NCBI GenBank assembly: GCA_017526445.1
Contig: JAFXRI010000050.1
Span: 1 to 37,012 of the forward strand
DNA from: Ruminococcus sp.
Lineage (GTDB): Bacteria > Bacillota > Clostridia > Oscillospirales > Ruminococcaceae
Direction: 5' to 3'
DNA length: 37,012 nt
Made by a program: the position numbers and the translations under genes. The notes below the pieces were generated by a model. That model was not told the origin of the DNA and made no database searches. It saw only the letters and a list, made by a program, of their open reading frames with translations. Positions 14,576 through 27,242 of the stretch are shown in pieces (the stretch's first letter is position 1; each line of letters begins with the position of its first letter).

Positions 14576-17322
14576 ACTGTCTCAATACCGAACAGACAGC
14601 ATTCACCTTTCAGGCTTACGGTCAGGCTTCCGTCACCGAGCCCTTCGGGCAGAGTAGCTGTGCAGGTATGTATGTCGTCATAGCCGTCAGAGCAGGGAAC
14701 AGTAAGCTTTATCTCCTGCCCGGCACATACCGCTGTGATCTCCGACTCGCCCATCACTGAGCTGGCAGTAACTTTGAGCTCTTTCTTTCCGGCAAAGGGT
14801 ACTCCGTCAAAAATTACGGCAGCGCCCCAGCCTTTGCTGTGCAGATAGCTGGTCACGTGTCTGGCGGAATAGAGATTGTTAACGCCCTTTGCCTTGTCAT
14901 AGCTTATGGCAGGGAACCTGCCGGGGCGCAGCCCTATCTTCTCGCCGTCAATATGCAGGGCAGCTTCTTCTCTGATGTCAGCCGAGGATGCTCCCACCGA
15001 GAATACACATCTGCAGTCTTCAATGAGCATCCGTGACGAGCGGGTATCGTATATCCTGAAAATATGTGCGGGAGCTTCGAGCACTACCTTCTTTTCTTCA
15101 CCGGCTTTTATATGTATACGCCTGAAGGCGCACAGCTTTTTGAGAGGTCTCGAAACTGCCGAGTCCACAGCCCGGAAGTAGAGCTGTACGACCTCGTCGC
15201 TGTCATATCCCGAAACGTTGGTGACTGTCACTTCGGCTCTTACTCCGCCGTCCGCAGTACGCTCAACGCTCAGACCGCTGTATTCAAATCGTGCATAGGT
15301 CAGACCGTGACCAAAGGGGAACAGCGGCTCACCCTTGAAGTACATATATGTAGTCCCGGATGATTCGATGTCATAGTTTTCGATGTCAGGCAGTTCAAGC
15401 TCGCTCTTGTACCAGGTCAGCGGCAGACGTCCCGCAGGCGGGTTCTTGCCGCGTATGGTCTCGGCAACGGCTGTACCGAGATGCTCTCCCGCGTGGGAGG
15501 TCCACAGGCAGGCTCCTGCATATTCTTCGCCGCTGTCAAGAGAATAGGGATAGCTTGAGATTAAAACAGGCAGGGTATTGGGATTGTGCATCGACATCTT
15601 GAATGTCATCCCGCGCTGTATGTTCAGCGAGAGAGTCTTTCTGTCATAACATTCCTTTGCTACCTGCACCGGATGATTGCCTATGCAGTATATCACAAGA
15701 TCGTTCCTGTCGGCAATGTCGGCAGCTCTCTGCTCGCCGCTGCTTTCGATAGAGATCCTGAAAAGCATCTCCCCGGTGACGGCTCTTGTATCCGTGAAGC
15801 TGAACGAGCCGTCCTCCCGGCAGATGAGCCTTCCGTGACGCAGGAATTCCTCGATAAGAGTCTTGCCCTCATACTCAAAGAGGTTGAAAGTCTCGCGGGT
15901 GAACCAGTCATATATAGTCCTGTTGTGCAGTTTCAGCGTGCCGTCCTCATCAAGGCGCACATATCTCTGATATTTCAGCGAGAAAAGGTTTTTCCAGTTC
16001 TCGCCCCAGTCCTGGAGCTCGAAGATCTCGCTGTCTGTTACACGCTCGGCATCGGCGCATATGCTGCCGTCCTCCTTTGCCGAGAGGTATTTCCCGTTGG
16101 GACACAGCACCGATACCCTGTCCCAGAGCGTGTCATACTCCACGGCTGAGCCGGCATACTCTTTCTTTATACCCTCCAGCACCGAAACGTTCCGTGTGCT
16201 GTATCCGGTGTACCAGTCCATAAGGTTCTCGTCTGCCAGAGGACCGACAACAGCTATATTCTCGGGAGTCTCCTCTATCGGCAGCAGTCCGCGGTTGCGC
16301 AGCATAACGATCTGTTCTCTTGCTGCACGCAGGTTCACTTCCCTGTGCTCATCGCACTCGATGGCGCTGTCTTTTATCAGGTCAAAGTCTGTTTTGTCAA
16401 GCTGCCCGAGCCTTATCCTTGCAGCTATGGTCCTGGTGAGGGAAGCGTCGATCACGTCCCAGGTCAGAAGTCCGTCGTCAAGGGCTTTTTTCGCCGCAGC
16501 CTTTACAAGCGGCTCCATATCCGTCATTACATCACAGCCGCCTTCAAGCGTCATCTTGTAGCTCTCCGAATGGGTTTTAGGGAACTTGTGAGCTATAACG
16601 TTCTGCGAGAAATCGCCGCCGTCGCTTACCACGAACCACAGCCCCCACTCGTTTTTAAGGATAGTCTCCAGTTCGGGATTCATCACAGCCGGCAGTCCGT
16701 TTATCTCGTTGTAGGCTGCCATAATGCTTCTTGCACCGCCCCATCTTATGGGGATCTCGAATGCCGCGTAGTAGTACTCGTATTTGAGATGCAGCGGGAT
16801 GCTTGCATTGCAGCTGCCGCGTGTCGCTTCATTGTTGTTGGCACAGAAGTGCTTCAGCGTGGGAACGGTCATATAATATCCGTCCTTCTCGCCTGCCATA
16901 CCTCTGGTGTACGCCGCGCAGAGCGTTCCCGAAAGCATCACATCCTCGCCGTAGGCTTCCTCGGTACGTCCCCAGCGCGGATCACGGACAAGGTCAACGG
17001 TTGGTCCCCAGAGACACAGTCCGCCCTTCTTTTCCCTGTTGTAGTATGCCCTGGCTTCTGTACCGGCGATGCGGCCCAGCTTTTCGAGCAGATCTTCGTC
17101 AAAGGTCGCCGCAAGACCTTCCGGCTGAGGGAACACGGTCGAGACCTTTTCTCGTTCTCTGCCCACATATCCCCTGGCAACTTCGGTGCCGATATAGAAC
17201 TCTCCCAGTCCGAGACGCTCCACGGCGTTGTGGTGCGTAGTGAGCAGACCGAGCTTTTCCTCCCCGGTCAGCTGAGACACTATCTCACGGGCGCGGATCA
17301 GAGCACTGTCCTTTTCTGTCAT
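14572..17322 (-). CDS. Glycoside hydrolase family 3 enzyme with fascin-like insertion
   Basis: The 916-residue protein is a GH3 beta-glycosidase, probably a beta-xylosidase or beta-glucosidase. The N-terminal barrel shows DPRWGRTEEAYGED (114-127), the KH pair at 157-158 and the catalytic nucleophile D234 in VVSDGG. The second alpha/beta domain is interrupted at about 401-525 by a segment with NGKYLSAKEDG and YVRLDEDGTLKLHN, typical of a fascin-like beta-trefoil. A fibronectin type III-like domain follows (FPFGHGLTYARFEYS and on), then about 100 residues that look like a CBM6-type beta-sandwich. There is no signal peptide, so it should act inside the cell on imported oligosaccharides. GAGGT precedes the ATG. 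It lies 33 bases after a DUF2461 gene on the same transcript. Confidence 0.9.
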   Translation of the reverse strand: MTEKDSALIRAREIVSQLTGEEKLGLLTTHHNAVERLGLGEFYIGTEVARGYVGREREKVSTVFPQPEGLAATFDEDLLEKLGRIAGTEARAYYNREKKGGLCLWGPTVDLVRDPRWGRTEEAYGEDVMLSGTLCAAYTRGMAGEKDGYYMTVPTLKHFCANNNEATRGSCNASIPLHLKYEYYYAAFEIPIRWGGARSIMAAYNEINGLPAVMNPELETILKNEWGLWFVVSDGGDFSQNVIAHKFPKTHSESYKMTLEGGCDVMTDMEPLVKAAAKKALDDGLLTWDVIDASLTRTIAARIRLGQLDKTDFDLIKDSAIECDEHREVNLRAAREQIVMLRNRGLLPIEETPENIAVVGPLADENLMDWYTGYSTRNVSVLEGIKKEYAGSAVEYDTLWDRVSVLCPNGKYLSAKEDGSICADAERVTDSEIFELQDWGENWKNLFSLKYQRYVRLDEDGTLKLHNRTIYDWFTRETFNLFEYEGKTLIEEFLRHGRLICREDGSFSFTDTRAVTGEMLFRISIESSGEQRAADIADRNDLVIYCIGNHPVQVAKECYDRKTLSLNIQRGMTFKMSMHNPNTLPVLISSYPYSLDSGEEYAGACLWTSHAGEHLGTAVAETIRGKNPPAGRLPLTWYKSELELPDIENYDIESSGTTYMYFKGEPLFPFGHGLTYARFEYSGLSVERTADGGVRAEVTVTNVSGYDSDEVVQLYFRAVDSAVSRPLKKLCAFRRIHIKAGEEKKVVLEAPAHIFRIYDTRSSRMLIEDCRCVFSVGASSADIREEAALHIDGEKIGLRPGRFPAISYDKAKGVNNLYSARHVTSYLHSKGWGAAVIFDGVPFAGKKELKVTASSVMGESEITAVCAGQEIKLTVPCSDGYDDIHTCTATLPEGLGDGSLTVSLKGECCLFGIETV

Positions 17323-17355
17323 AACGTTTACCTCATTTATTACGATATATCTGTG

Positions 17356-18093
17356 TCACCACATAAAATCTTCTTTCGGTGCCTCCGGCATCGAGATCTC
17401 CTGCTGTACCAAAGCCGCTGTCTTCAGAGCCAGCTTCTCGGCCGCTGCCTGTGCAGCCAGTTCCTCGAAAAGCTCATTTACCGGGAGCAGCTTTTTGAAC
17501 ACCTTTATTATATGATCTGCAAGCTCCGGTGAATAGAGCCTGTCATCATCTGCCGGTATGCTTACGGTCATACTGATGTTCTTGAGCCTGAAAAAACGCT
17601 CCGCCTCCGGGACAGGGCAGGGCTTCAGGCGTTTGTACTCATCCCCCGAGATCTTTATCCCCGCACGTTCGATGCTTTTGGCCTGCCTGAAGAACACTCC
17701 TTCATCGGAAATGATCTTCTGCCTGAAATTCTCCATAACAGCCGCTGACGGGTAGGTGAGCTTCATACCGAACACAGCACCCTCCGCCGAGAACTCAAAG
17801 AACAGGGACGGCGTTTTGCTCCAGTCATAGGTCTCGTGCTTGACGACGATCCACATATTATCTCTGTACTTTCTGTAAGGCGGAAAGTTCGGATCCGAAT
17901 AGATCCGCCCTGCCTTTGCCATCATGCCGCTGATCTTCATGAACGGTCCTGAGACGACGGCGCAAAGCTCCTTCATCGGGCGGTAAAGCTCGCTCATGTA
18001 TACCTCCTTGCGGGGCTCGAACCATTCCTTTTCGTTGTGTATCCTGAGCTCAGCCATAAACTCCGTTGCCGAGCGTGAAAACCCTTTGAACAT
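17356..18093 (-). CDS. DUF2461 family protein
   Basis: The 245-residue protein starts MFKGFSRSATEFMAELRIHNEKEWFEPRKEVYM, which matches the N-terminal signature of the DUF2461 family (F-x-GF, then N-x-KEWF). The family has no established function. It has no membrane segment or signal peptide, so it is cytoplasmic. I chose ATG 18093, preceded by GGAGG at 4 bases; the frame remains open for 71 codons upstream but crosses the promoter at 18127-18155. It is the first gene of a two-gene transcript with the GH3 enzyme, though nothing links the functions. Confidence 0.87.
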   Translation of the reverse strand: MFKGFSRSATEFMAELRIHNEKEWFEPRKEVYMSELYRPMKELCAVVSGPFMKISGMMAKAGRIYSDPNFPPYRKYRDNMWIVVKHETYDWSKTPSLFFEFSAEGAVFGMKLTYPSAAVMENFRQKIISDEGVFFRQAKSIERAGIKISGDEYKRLKPCPVPEAERFFRLKNISMTVSIPADDDRLYSPELADHIIKVFKKLLPVNELFEELAAQAAAEKLALKTAALVQQEISMPEAPKEDFMW

Positions 18094-18126
18094 ACATCCT
18101 CCATACTGAAATGATAGGTTAAAATT

Positions 18127-18155
18127 ATTATAACAAGTAATACCGGCCTTGTCAA
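18127..18155 (-). promoter_or_regulatory. Consensus promoter of the DUF2461-GH3 operon
   Basis: On the minus strand a perfect TTGACA (18155-18150) and TATAAT (18132-18127) are 17 bases apart. The 216 bases between this and the carA promoter hold nothing else that I can identify. Confidence 0.85.
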
Positions 18156-18371
18156 TAATTATTTTGCCAACCGTCCCTGTCCGGTCTGCTATGCTGTCTT
18201 TGGCTTTGGGATCAGGCAGCCGCAGCAGTGTTGATATTCCATAATACGCCTGAATGTGCCGTGTTTTTGCACAGATCGCTGCTCTGAAATTTGTATATTT
18301 CGTCAAAGCCCGAAGCTCCGCCCTTTGCGGGACCGGCGAACAAAGATATAGAAAATTAACACATTTTCCTC

Positions 18372-18400
18372 TTTACAAAATCAGGGGGGTGTGCTATAAT
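18372..18400 (+). promoter_or_regulatory. Promoter of carA-carB/dapF
   Basis: TTTACA (18372-18377) and TATAAT (18395-18400) are separated by 17 bases that include a run of six G. The leader to the carA start is only about 28 bases, too short for a pyrimidine attenuator. Confidence 0.8.
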
Positions 18401-18434
18401 TATAAAGATAAAATTGAGTAAGGAGGAGTTATCA

Positions 18435-19517
18435 GTGCAAAAGGCATACTTGATCCTTGAAAACGGTACGATCTTTGAGGGAAAAAGCTTCGGCGCATCC
18501 GGCGAGGCTGTTGGTGAGATCGTATTTACCACATCGATGACAGGATATGTTGAGACTCTTACCGATCCCAGCTATTATGGCCAGATCGTTGTTCAGACAT
18601 TCCCGCTTATCGGCAATTACGGCATTATGAAGTCTGATTTTCAGAGCAGCCGTCCACAGGTCAAAGCTTATATCGTAAGAGAATGGTGTCAGGAGCCCAG
18701 CAATTTCCGTTGTGAGGGTGATCTTGACACTTTTTTAAAGGAAAACAATATCGTCGGTCTCTGCGGCATCGACACCAGACAGCTCACTAAGATAGTTCGT
18801 GAGTCGGGTGTTATGAACGGAAAGATCGTAAGCGAGGGCGCAGGCTTCAGCTTCGCAGATCTGAAGAATTACAAGATCGTTGATGCTGTAAAGAATACCA
18901 CCTGCTCGGAGGAGACTGTGCTTCCTGCTGAGGGCGAGACCAAGAGAAAGATAGTTCTCTTTGACTTCGGCACGAAAAGGAGCATCGCAAGACAGCTCGT
19001 TAAGCGCGGCTGTGAGGTAACTGTTGTCCCCGCATACACCAAGCTTGAAAGAGTGCTGGAGCTTGAGCCTGACGGGATCATGCTCTCCAACGGCCCCGGA
19101 GATCCGGCGGAGAATACCGAGATCATTGCTGAACTGAAAAGGTTCATAGATAAGGATATACCCACATTTGGTATCTGCCTCGGACACCAGCTCTATGCGC
19201 TTGCACACGGCGCCAGGACCGAGAAGCTCAAATACGGCCACAGAGGTGCTAATCAGCCTGTGACCGATACCGAGACCGGCAAGGTGTATGTAACGAGCCA
19301 GAACCACGGCTATGCCGTTATCAACGATTCGCTGGGCGACTATGCAAAGGTATCCTTCGTGAATACCAACGACGGCACCTGCGAGGGCGTGAAGTATCTG
19401 AACGAGAAGGCCTTCTCGGTACAGTTCCACCCCGAGGCTTGCGGCGGTCCCAAGGACCCCGGCTTCCTCTTTGACAGGTTCGTTGAAATGATAGACAATA
19501 ACAAGAAGGGAGTGTAA
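18435..19517 (+). CDS. carA: Carbamoyl-phosphate synthase small subunit (glutaminase)
   Basis: The 360-residue subunit hydrolyses glutamine and channels ammonia to CarB for carbamoyl phosphate, used in pyrimidine and arginine synthesis. The N-terminal CPSase small-chain domain opens with AYLILENGTIFEGKSFGA. The class I glutaminase domain has the catalytic C248 in GICLGHQ and the H332/E334 pair in FHPEA. The start is GTG 18435, 8 bases after AGGAGG (18421-18426); a TTG-started frame from 18414 would include that ribosome binding site in the coding region. It is followed after 3 bases by carB, with the same promoter. Confidence 0.95.
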   Translation: MQKAYLILENGTIFEGKSFGASGEAVGEIVFTTSMTGYVETLTDPSYYGQIVVQTFPLIGNYGIMKSDFQSSRPQVKAYIVREWCQEPSNFRCEGDLDTFLKENNIVGLCGIDTRQLTKIVRESGVMNGKIVSEGAGFSFADLKNYKIVDAVKNTTCSEETVLPAEGETKRKIVLFDFGTKRSIARQLVKRGCEVTVVPAYTKLERVLELEPDGIMLSNGPGDPAENTEIIAELKRFIDKDIPTFGICLGHQLYALAHGARTEKLKYGHRGANQPVTDTETGKVYVTSQNHGYAVINDSLGDYAKVSFVNTNDGTCEGVKYLNEKAFSVQFHPEACGGPKDPGFLFDRFVEMIDNNKKGV

Positions 19518-19520
19518 GGT

Positions 19521-23576
<4,056 letters not shown>

Positions 23577-23598
23577 GTTTAATATATCAAAATAATAT

Positions 23599-23630
23599 GC
23601 CGGAAGGGGATCCCTCTTCCGGCTGTTTTT
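23599..23630 (+). terminator. Terminator after the carB-dapF gene
   Basis: GCCGGAAG (23599-23606) pairs with CTTCCGGC (23616-23623), followed by TGTTTTT. The loop carries an inner GGGATCCC. Confidence 0.85.
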
Positions 23631-23752
23631 GTAATATATGGAATATTGTTCCAGCATCCTTAAACGGCGCATTTTGGGCATATTCGTTAAAATGTTACAT
23701 AAATAAAATAATAACAGAATTATTAAAAAACGAAAACGATTTAAATTTTCTA

Positions 23753-23781
23753 TTGACAATAGACTTAGGCGGTGTTATAAT
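23753..23781 (+). promoter_or_regulatory. Consensus promoter of the pilin-like gene
   Basis: TTGACA at 23753-23758 and TATAAT at 23776-23781 are separated by 17 bases, in AT-rich surroundings. Confidence 0.88.
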
Positions 23782-23810
23782 AGATAATGGGAAGTGAGGA
23801 GGTTTTGTAT

Positions 23811-24305
23811 ATGTTCATCAATAAAAAAGGCTTTACTCTTGTAGAGCTGATAGTTGTTATCGCAATTATCGGAATACTGGCAGCTATACTTATCCCGTCA
23901 ATTATGGGATATGTGAAGAAATCAAAACTCAAGACCGCAAATATGAACGCCAAGAACGCCTATAATGCTCTGAATTATGCAGCTAATGATCTGCTCAGTG
24001 ACGGCGAAGTAAGCCAGATCGACAAGCATGAGCCTATCGATGTTCTTGATCTCGATTCCAACGATCTTGAAAAGGCTGCCAAGGATGCGCTCGAACACAA
24101 CGGTATCAATTCGGGATATATCTGCTGGGATATAAGTCCCAAAAAGAAGATCATCTGTGCTCAGTGGTGCGCTAATATGAATGTTGTTGATATTGTCGGA
24201 CAGTACCCCAATCCTGCCGATGAGCCCGAGCTTGCTATGACTACGCTGGGAACTCTTATCAACAGTTCATCCTGGTCGGACAGTGAACGTCCGGCATTAA
24301 CATAA
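23811..24305 (+). CDS. Type IV pilin-like prepilin protein
   Basis: The 164-residue protein begins MFINKKG followed by FTLVELIVVIAIIGILAAILIP, a textbook class III/type IV prepilin signal: short basic leader, cleavage after G7, F at +1 and E at +5 (E12), then a 20-residue hydrophobic helix. The remaining 130 residues are hydrophilic with two cysteines (IC around residues 110-125). Such proteins are subunits of type IV pili or of competence or type II secretion-like pseudopili. ATG 23811 is 8 bases after AGGAGG. It stands alone: no prepilin peptidase, assembly ATPase or platform gene is in the window. It is followed by its own terminator. Confidence 0.9.
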   Translation: MFINKKGFTLVELIVVIAIIGILAAILIPSIMGYVKKSKLKTANMNAKNAYNALNYAANDLLSDGEVSQIDKHEPIDVLDLDSNDLEKAAKDALEHNGINSGYICWDISPKKKIICAQWCANMNVVDIVGQYPNPADEPELAMTTLGTLINSSSWSDSERPALT

Positions 24306-24322
24306 GACAGTCGGAATAGTTC

Positions 24323-24355
24323 AAGGTCGGAGCTGAGACTCCGGCCTTTGTTTTT
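24323..24355 (+). terminator. Terminator after the pilin-like gene
   Basis: AAGGTCGGAG (24323-24332) pairs with CTCCGGCCTT (24339-24348) with one G-T pair, then TTTGTTTTT. Confidence 0.85.
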
Positions 24356-24364
24356 GGTGATATA

Positions 24365-24865
24365 ATGGATCTTGAACACGTCGTTCACGGTTTTGCACCC
24401 GTGTTTGACTGCCGCAGCAGGGTGTTGATACTCGGCAGTCTGCCGAGCGTTAAGTCCCGTGAGCATAATTTTTACTACGGCCATCCGCAGAACCGCTTCT
24501 GGAAAGTGCTCGCAGCGCTGTTCGGGGAGGATCTGCCGGAAAGCATCCCGGAGAAGAAACAGCTTCTGCTGTCACACGGGGTTGCAGTATGGGATGTCAT
24601 CGCTGAGTGTGATATAATCGGCTCAGACGATACCTCTATAAGAAATGTTGTGCCCGCAGATCTGTCACGGATCTTTGAGGCCGCAGATATAAAAGCGGTG
24701 TTTGCCAACGGCTCCGCCGCTGCAAGGATATTCGTGAAATACCAAAGAGCAGCCTGCGGAAGGGATATTATAAGGCTGCCGTCCACAAGCCCCGCCAATG
24801 CGGCGTGGAGCTTTGAAAGACTGCTTGGCAGCTGGAAGACTGTAAAGGATCATCTGGAGACCTGA
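24365..24865 (+). CDS. DNA-deoxyinosine glycosylase (uracil-DNA glycosylase superfamily)
   Basis: The 166-residue protein matches the small hypoxanthine-DNA glycosylase family of the UDG superfamily. The N-terminal signature LGSLPSVKSREHNFYYGHPQNRFW contains the active-site and base-binding residues, and LPSTSPANAAW near the C-terminus is the second UDG motif. It removes hypoxanthine arising from adenine deamination and so acts in base excision repair. The ATG is only 10 bases from the end of the preceding terminator's T tract and no separate promoter is clear, so it may depend on read-through. It is followed 23 bases later by the unknown protein at 24889. Confidence 0.87.
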   Translation: MDLEHVVHGFAPVFDCRSRVLILGSLPSVKSREHNFYYGHPQNRFWKVLAALFGEDLPESIPEKKQLLLSHGVAVWDVIAECDIIGSDDTSIRNVVPADLSRIFEAADIKAVFANGSAAARIFVKYQRAACGRDIIRLPSTSPANAAWSFERLLGSWKTVKDHLET

Positions 24866-24888
24866 ATCTACGGAAGGGAGGCGCATAT

Positions 24889-26082
24889 ATGAACTCCGAA
24901 AGATATTACGCCGCACGCTATGACGGCGAGCCGGAGATCGAAGGCGATTATACCGACGAGTTCGCTGTGATAGCTTATGATACTATCGTCAGGTGCGCTG
25001 CCGATCACGCGGAAGCAGAGTATGCTGATAACGGGATAGTTTTTGAAAAGCTCGGCCTGACTCTGTCGTGCAGCATCCAGAGGATAGGGGAGGCTAATGA
25101 CAATTATTCCGCCGAGATGCTTTTTATACTCTCTCACAGTATTTTTGACGAGCCCCTTTGCGAATATACGGCAGGTATCGGAAATTCCGCCGAAGAAGCT
25201 ATCGTAAACGGCGCCAATCAGTTCTGCCTGACAGTGCTTTACAGCGTCATATCTGTTCTTGACAGCAGGGATGAGCAGCGGGTGATAGTCTCCGAATTTG
25301 CAGGGCTGACCAGGAGATTCAGGTGCCCAAACGAGAACCGGGTGTACTGCATCGGCGCACCGCAGGGGAAGCCCGTGCCTCTGTTCGACATCGTATCAAA
25401 GCTTATCCCCGATTATCTCGGCAGTAAAAATGCATACTGGGTGAAGCTTTATGCAGTCTGCTACGACGATACCACTGACTGCGAGGTCAGGATAAACGGC
25501 GCCGTGATGAACGGCCTGAGCGAGCTTATGTATAAATACGCTGACACCTGGCCCGATAAGAAGACTTTCCATTCAGAGAAGCAGTTCGTGCTGCTCGTCT
25601 CCGGAGATGAACGCAGCGGACGGGAATATACTTCACCTGAGACCGTTATCGCTCTCACAAAGAGCGCTGCTAAAATGCTCAGCAGCGTTGACAGCGAGGA
25701 AAGCGATATCCAGGCAACTGCTGCAATAGAGTCTATGTGCCGTGAACACGGTGATCTTGGGTATGAGCTCAGGGCGCTTATCCCGGAGATATATACCTGT
25801 ACGCTGTTCGACCTCAGACAGGGCGACGATGTCAGGCTCAGAATGGGGGATGCTTCTGTGGTGCTCAAAAGATCTCAGCTTAGAAACCTCGGGTATATCG
25901 AGCAGGGCGTTTCGCAGTATCTCTCTGAGAATGCGCCTTCGAGAGAGGAGTCTGTCAATATAATGCGTCTCAGCTCACTCTTTGATGCGGTCAGTGAAGC
26001 CATAGAGGACGGCGCGGATATTGGCAGCATCACCGTAAACGATATGACCTTGAAAGTTCCGGAGGATTACGAACTGCTGTGA
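24889..26082 (+). CDS. Hypothetical cytoplasmic protein
   Basis: The 397-residue protein has no signal peptide, no membrane helix and no catalytic motif that I recognise. It is acidic and reads as a well-folded globular protein: an N-terminal half with DEFAVIAYDTIV and EAEYADNGIVFEKLGLTLSCSIQRIGE, and a C-terminal half with a segment (SLFDAVSEAIEDGADIGSITVNDMTLKV) that may be a small beta domain. GGGAGG lies just upstream of ATG 24889. It follows the deoxyinosine glycosylase gene after 23 bases, so the two are probably co-transcribed; I see no functional link. Confidence 0.7.
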   Translation: MNSERYYAARYDGEPEIEGDYTDEFAVIAYDTIVRCAADHAEAEYADNGIVFEKLGLTLSCSIQRIGEANDNYSAEMLFILSHSIFDEPLCEYTAGIGNSAEEAIVNGANQFCLTVLYSVISVLDSRDEQRVIVSEFAGLTRRFRCPNENRVYCIGAPQGKPVPLFDIVSKLIPDYLGSKNAYWVKLYAVCYDDTTDCEVRINGAVMNGLSELMYKYADTWPDKKTFHSEKQFVLLVSGDERSGREYTSPETVIALTKSAAKMLSSVDSEESDIQATAAIESMCREHGDLGYELRALIPEIYTCTLFDLRQGDDVRLRMGDASVVLKRSQLRNLGYIEQGVSQYLSENAPSREESVNIMRLSSLFDAVSEAIEDGADIGSITVNDMTLKVPEDYELL

Positions 26083-26127
26083 ACAGGCGTGGCCTGCAAA
26101 TTATTTGTGCAATGTGCAAGAAAAATC

Positions 26128-26156
26128 TTGACAAATCAGCAAACTCATATTATAAT
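26128..26156 (+). promoter_or_regulatory. Consensus promoter of the DUF1508 gene
   Basis: TTGACA (26128-26133) and TATAAT (26151-26156) are 17 bases apart. A 13-base direct repeat, CATATTATAATAT, covers the -10 box (26146-26158) and recurs at 26178-26190 just before the gene. Confidence 0.85.
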
Positions 26157-26209
26157 ATAATCAAAGGAAATTGGTTCCATATTATAATATTGAAAGGCAG
26201 GTCATTTTT

Positions 26210-26587
26210 ATGGGCAAATTTGTGATCAAGGCTACCAATACCGGGTTTACGTTCAGTCTCAAAGCCGGCAACGGCGAGACTATCGCGATCGGGGGAGAAG
26301 TTTACAATACTCTCGCCAGCTGCAAGAACGGCTGTGAGAGCGTTTCAAAGAATGCTCCCGTCGCTGCTGTTGAGGATCAGACTGTTGAAGGCTTCACAGC
26401 TGAGAAGTGTCCTAAGTTTGAACTGTACAATGACAAGAAGGGCGAGTTCCGCTTCCGTCTGAAGGCTACCAACGGACAGGTCATCTGCGCCTCGGAGGGT
26501 TACACCGCCAAGGCCGCCTGCAAGAACGGTATCGAGAGCGTAAAGAAAAATGCAGCAGATGCTCCGATAGAACAGCCGGATAAGTAA
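26210..26587 (+). CDS. DUF1508 (YegP-like) protein with two repeats
   Basis: The 125-residue protein is made of two DUF1508 repeats. The first has FVIKATNTGFTFSLKAGNGETIAIGGEVYNTLASCKNGCESVSKNA, and the second repeats the pattern with FELYNDKKGEFRFRLKATNGQVICASEGYTAKAACKNGIESVKKNA. Family members are small, compact and common in bacteria, with no established role. ATG 26210 is preceded by AGGCAGGT. The gene has a strong promoter and its own terminator, and its codon use resembles that of well-expressed genes, so it may be abundant (inference). Confidence 0.9.
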   Translation: MGKFVIKATNTGFTFSLKAGNGETIAIGGEVYNTLASCKNGCESVSKNAPVAAVEDQTVEGFTAEKCPKFELYNDKKGEFRFRLKATNGQVICASEGYTAKAACKNGIESVKKNAADAPIEQPDK

Positions 26588-26651
26588 GCACAGGATAAAA
26601 AAGTATAATATCAGTGCTTTACTGCTTTAGCCATATGCGGATATAGAAATA

Positions 26652-26683
26652 CCCCTGAGTGTTGCATTTCTAACACTCAGGGG
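26652..26683. terminator. Terminator after the DUF1508 gene (possibly shared)
   Basis: CCCCTGAGTGTT (26652-26663) pairs perfectly with AACACTCAGGGG (26672-26683), then CAGTTTTA. It lies between converging genes and may serve both. Confidence 0.87.
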
Positions 26684-26688
26684 CAGTT

Positions 26689-27168
26689 TTATCTGTTTGG
26701 ACAAACAGGTATCTGTCTTTCCAGTACAAGCCGAGCAAGCTCAACATTTCCGTCTTTTTCAGTCGGTCCTATATGAAATCCGCATTTCTCAGTATAAAAC
26801 TTCACATTTTCTTTCTTGTCTGCCGGTGTTACTAAAGTGATCCTCTCCCAGTCTGCATTAAGTGCCTTTATAAAACCTACCGCTTGTGTACCTATCCCTT
26901 TTCCCTGATACTCAGGAACAACGCACAGGCTGCCGATCTCATATACACCCTTTTGCAGTCTCCTGCACGAAATACAGCCAACAGGTCTGCTGTCGCATAG
27001 TATGATGTATTTCGGATAACTGCTGATCGACTCCTCCATCATTTCTTTGGTTTTTCCGTATCCCGGACACGAGCCGTACCGCAAATGGTCTTCATAAAAA
27101 GAAGCATTGTAAATATTGATCAGCAGCTCTGCATCTTCCGCAGCAGCCTGCCTGTATTCTATCGCCAT
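26689..27168 (-). CDS. GNAT family N-acetyltransferase
   Basis: The 159-residue protein is a single GNAT domain. The acetyl-CoA-binding motif A is VVPEYQGKGIGTQAV (around residues 82-97), preceded by YEIGSLCV and followed by NVKFYTEKCGFHIGPTEKD. The substrate, an amine of a small molecule or protein N-terminus, is not predictable. GAGGAG lies 9 bases before the ATG at 27168, and a consensus promoter is at 27207-27235. It is monocistronic and unrelated to the GNAT remnant at 3467. Confidence 0.87.
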   Translation of the reverse strand: MAIEYRQAAAEDAELLINIYNASFYEDHLRYGSCPGYGKTKEMMEESISSYPKYIILCDSRPVGCISCRRLQKGVYEIGSLCVVPEYQGKGIGTQAVGFIKALNADWERITLVTPADKKENVKFYTEKCGFHIGPTEKDGNVELARLVLERQIPVCPNR

Positions 27169-27206
27169 AGTGTGATCTCCTCATACTCAGAACTTTGCCG
27201 GCAACA

Positions 27207-27235
27207 ATTATAGCACGGCTGATATGCGCTGTCAA
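27207..27235 (-). promoter_or_regulatory. Consensus promoter of the GNAT gene
   Basis: On the minus strand TTGACA (27235-27230) and TATAAT (27212-27207) are 17 bases apart. Confidence 0.88.
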
Positions 27236-27242
27236 CAGAAAT

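Noticed and set aside
16345..17532. Long open frame antisense to GH3
   Set aside because: Shadow frame of the GH3 gene, high in arginine and cysteine, no ribosome binding site.
18156..18371. Intergenic region between the DUF2461 and carA promoters
   Set aside because: Searched for a pyrimidine riboswitch, attenuator or small gene and saw none.
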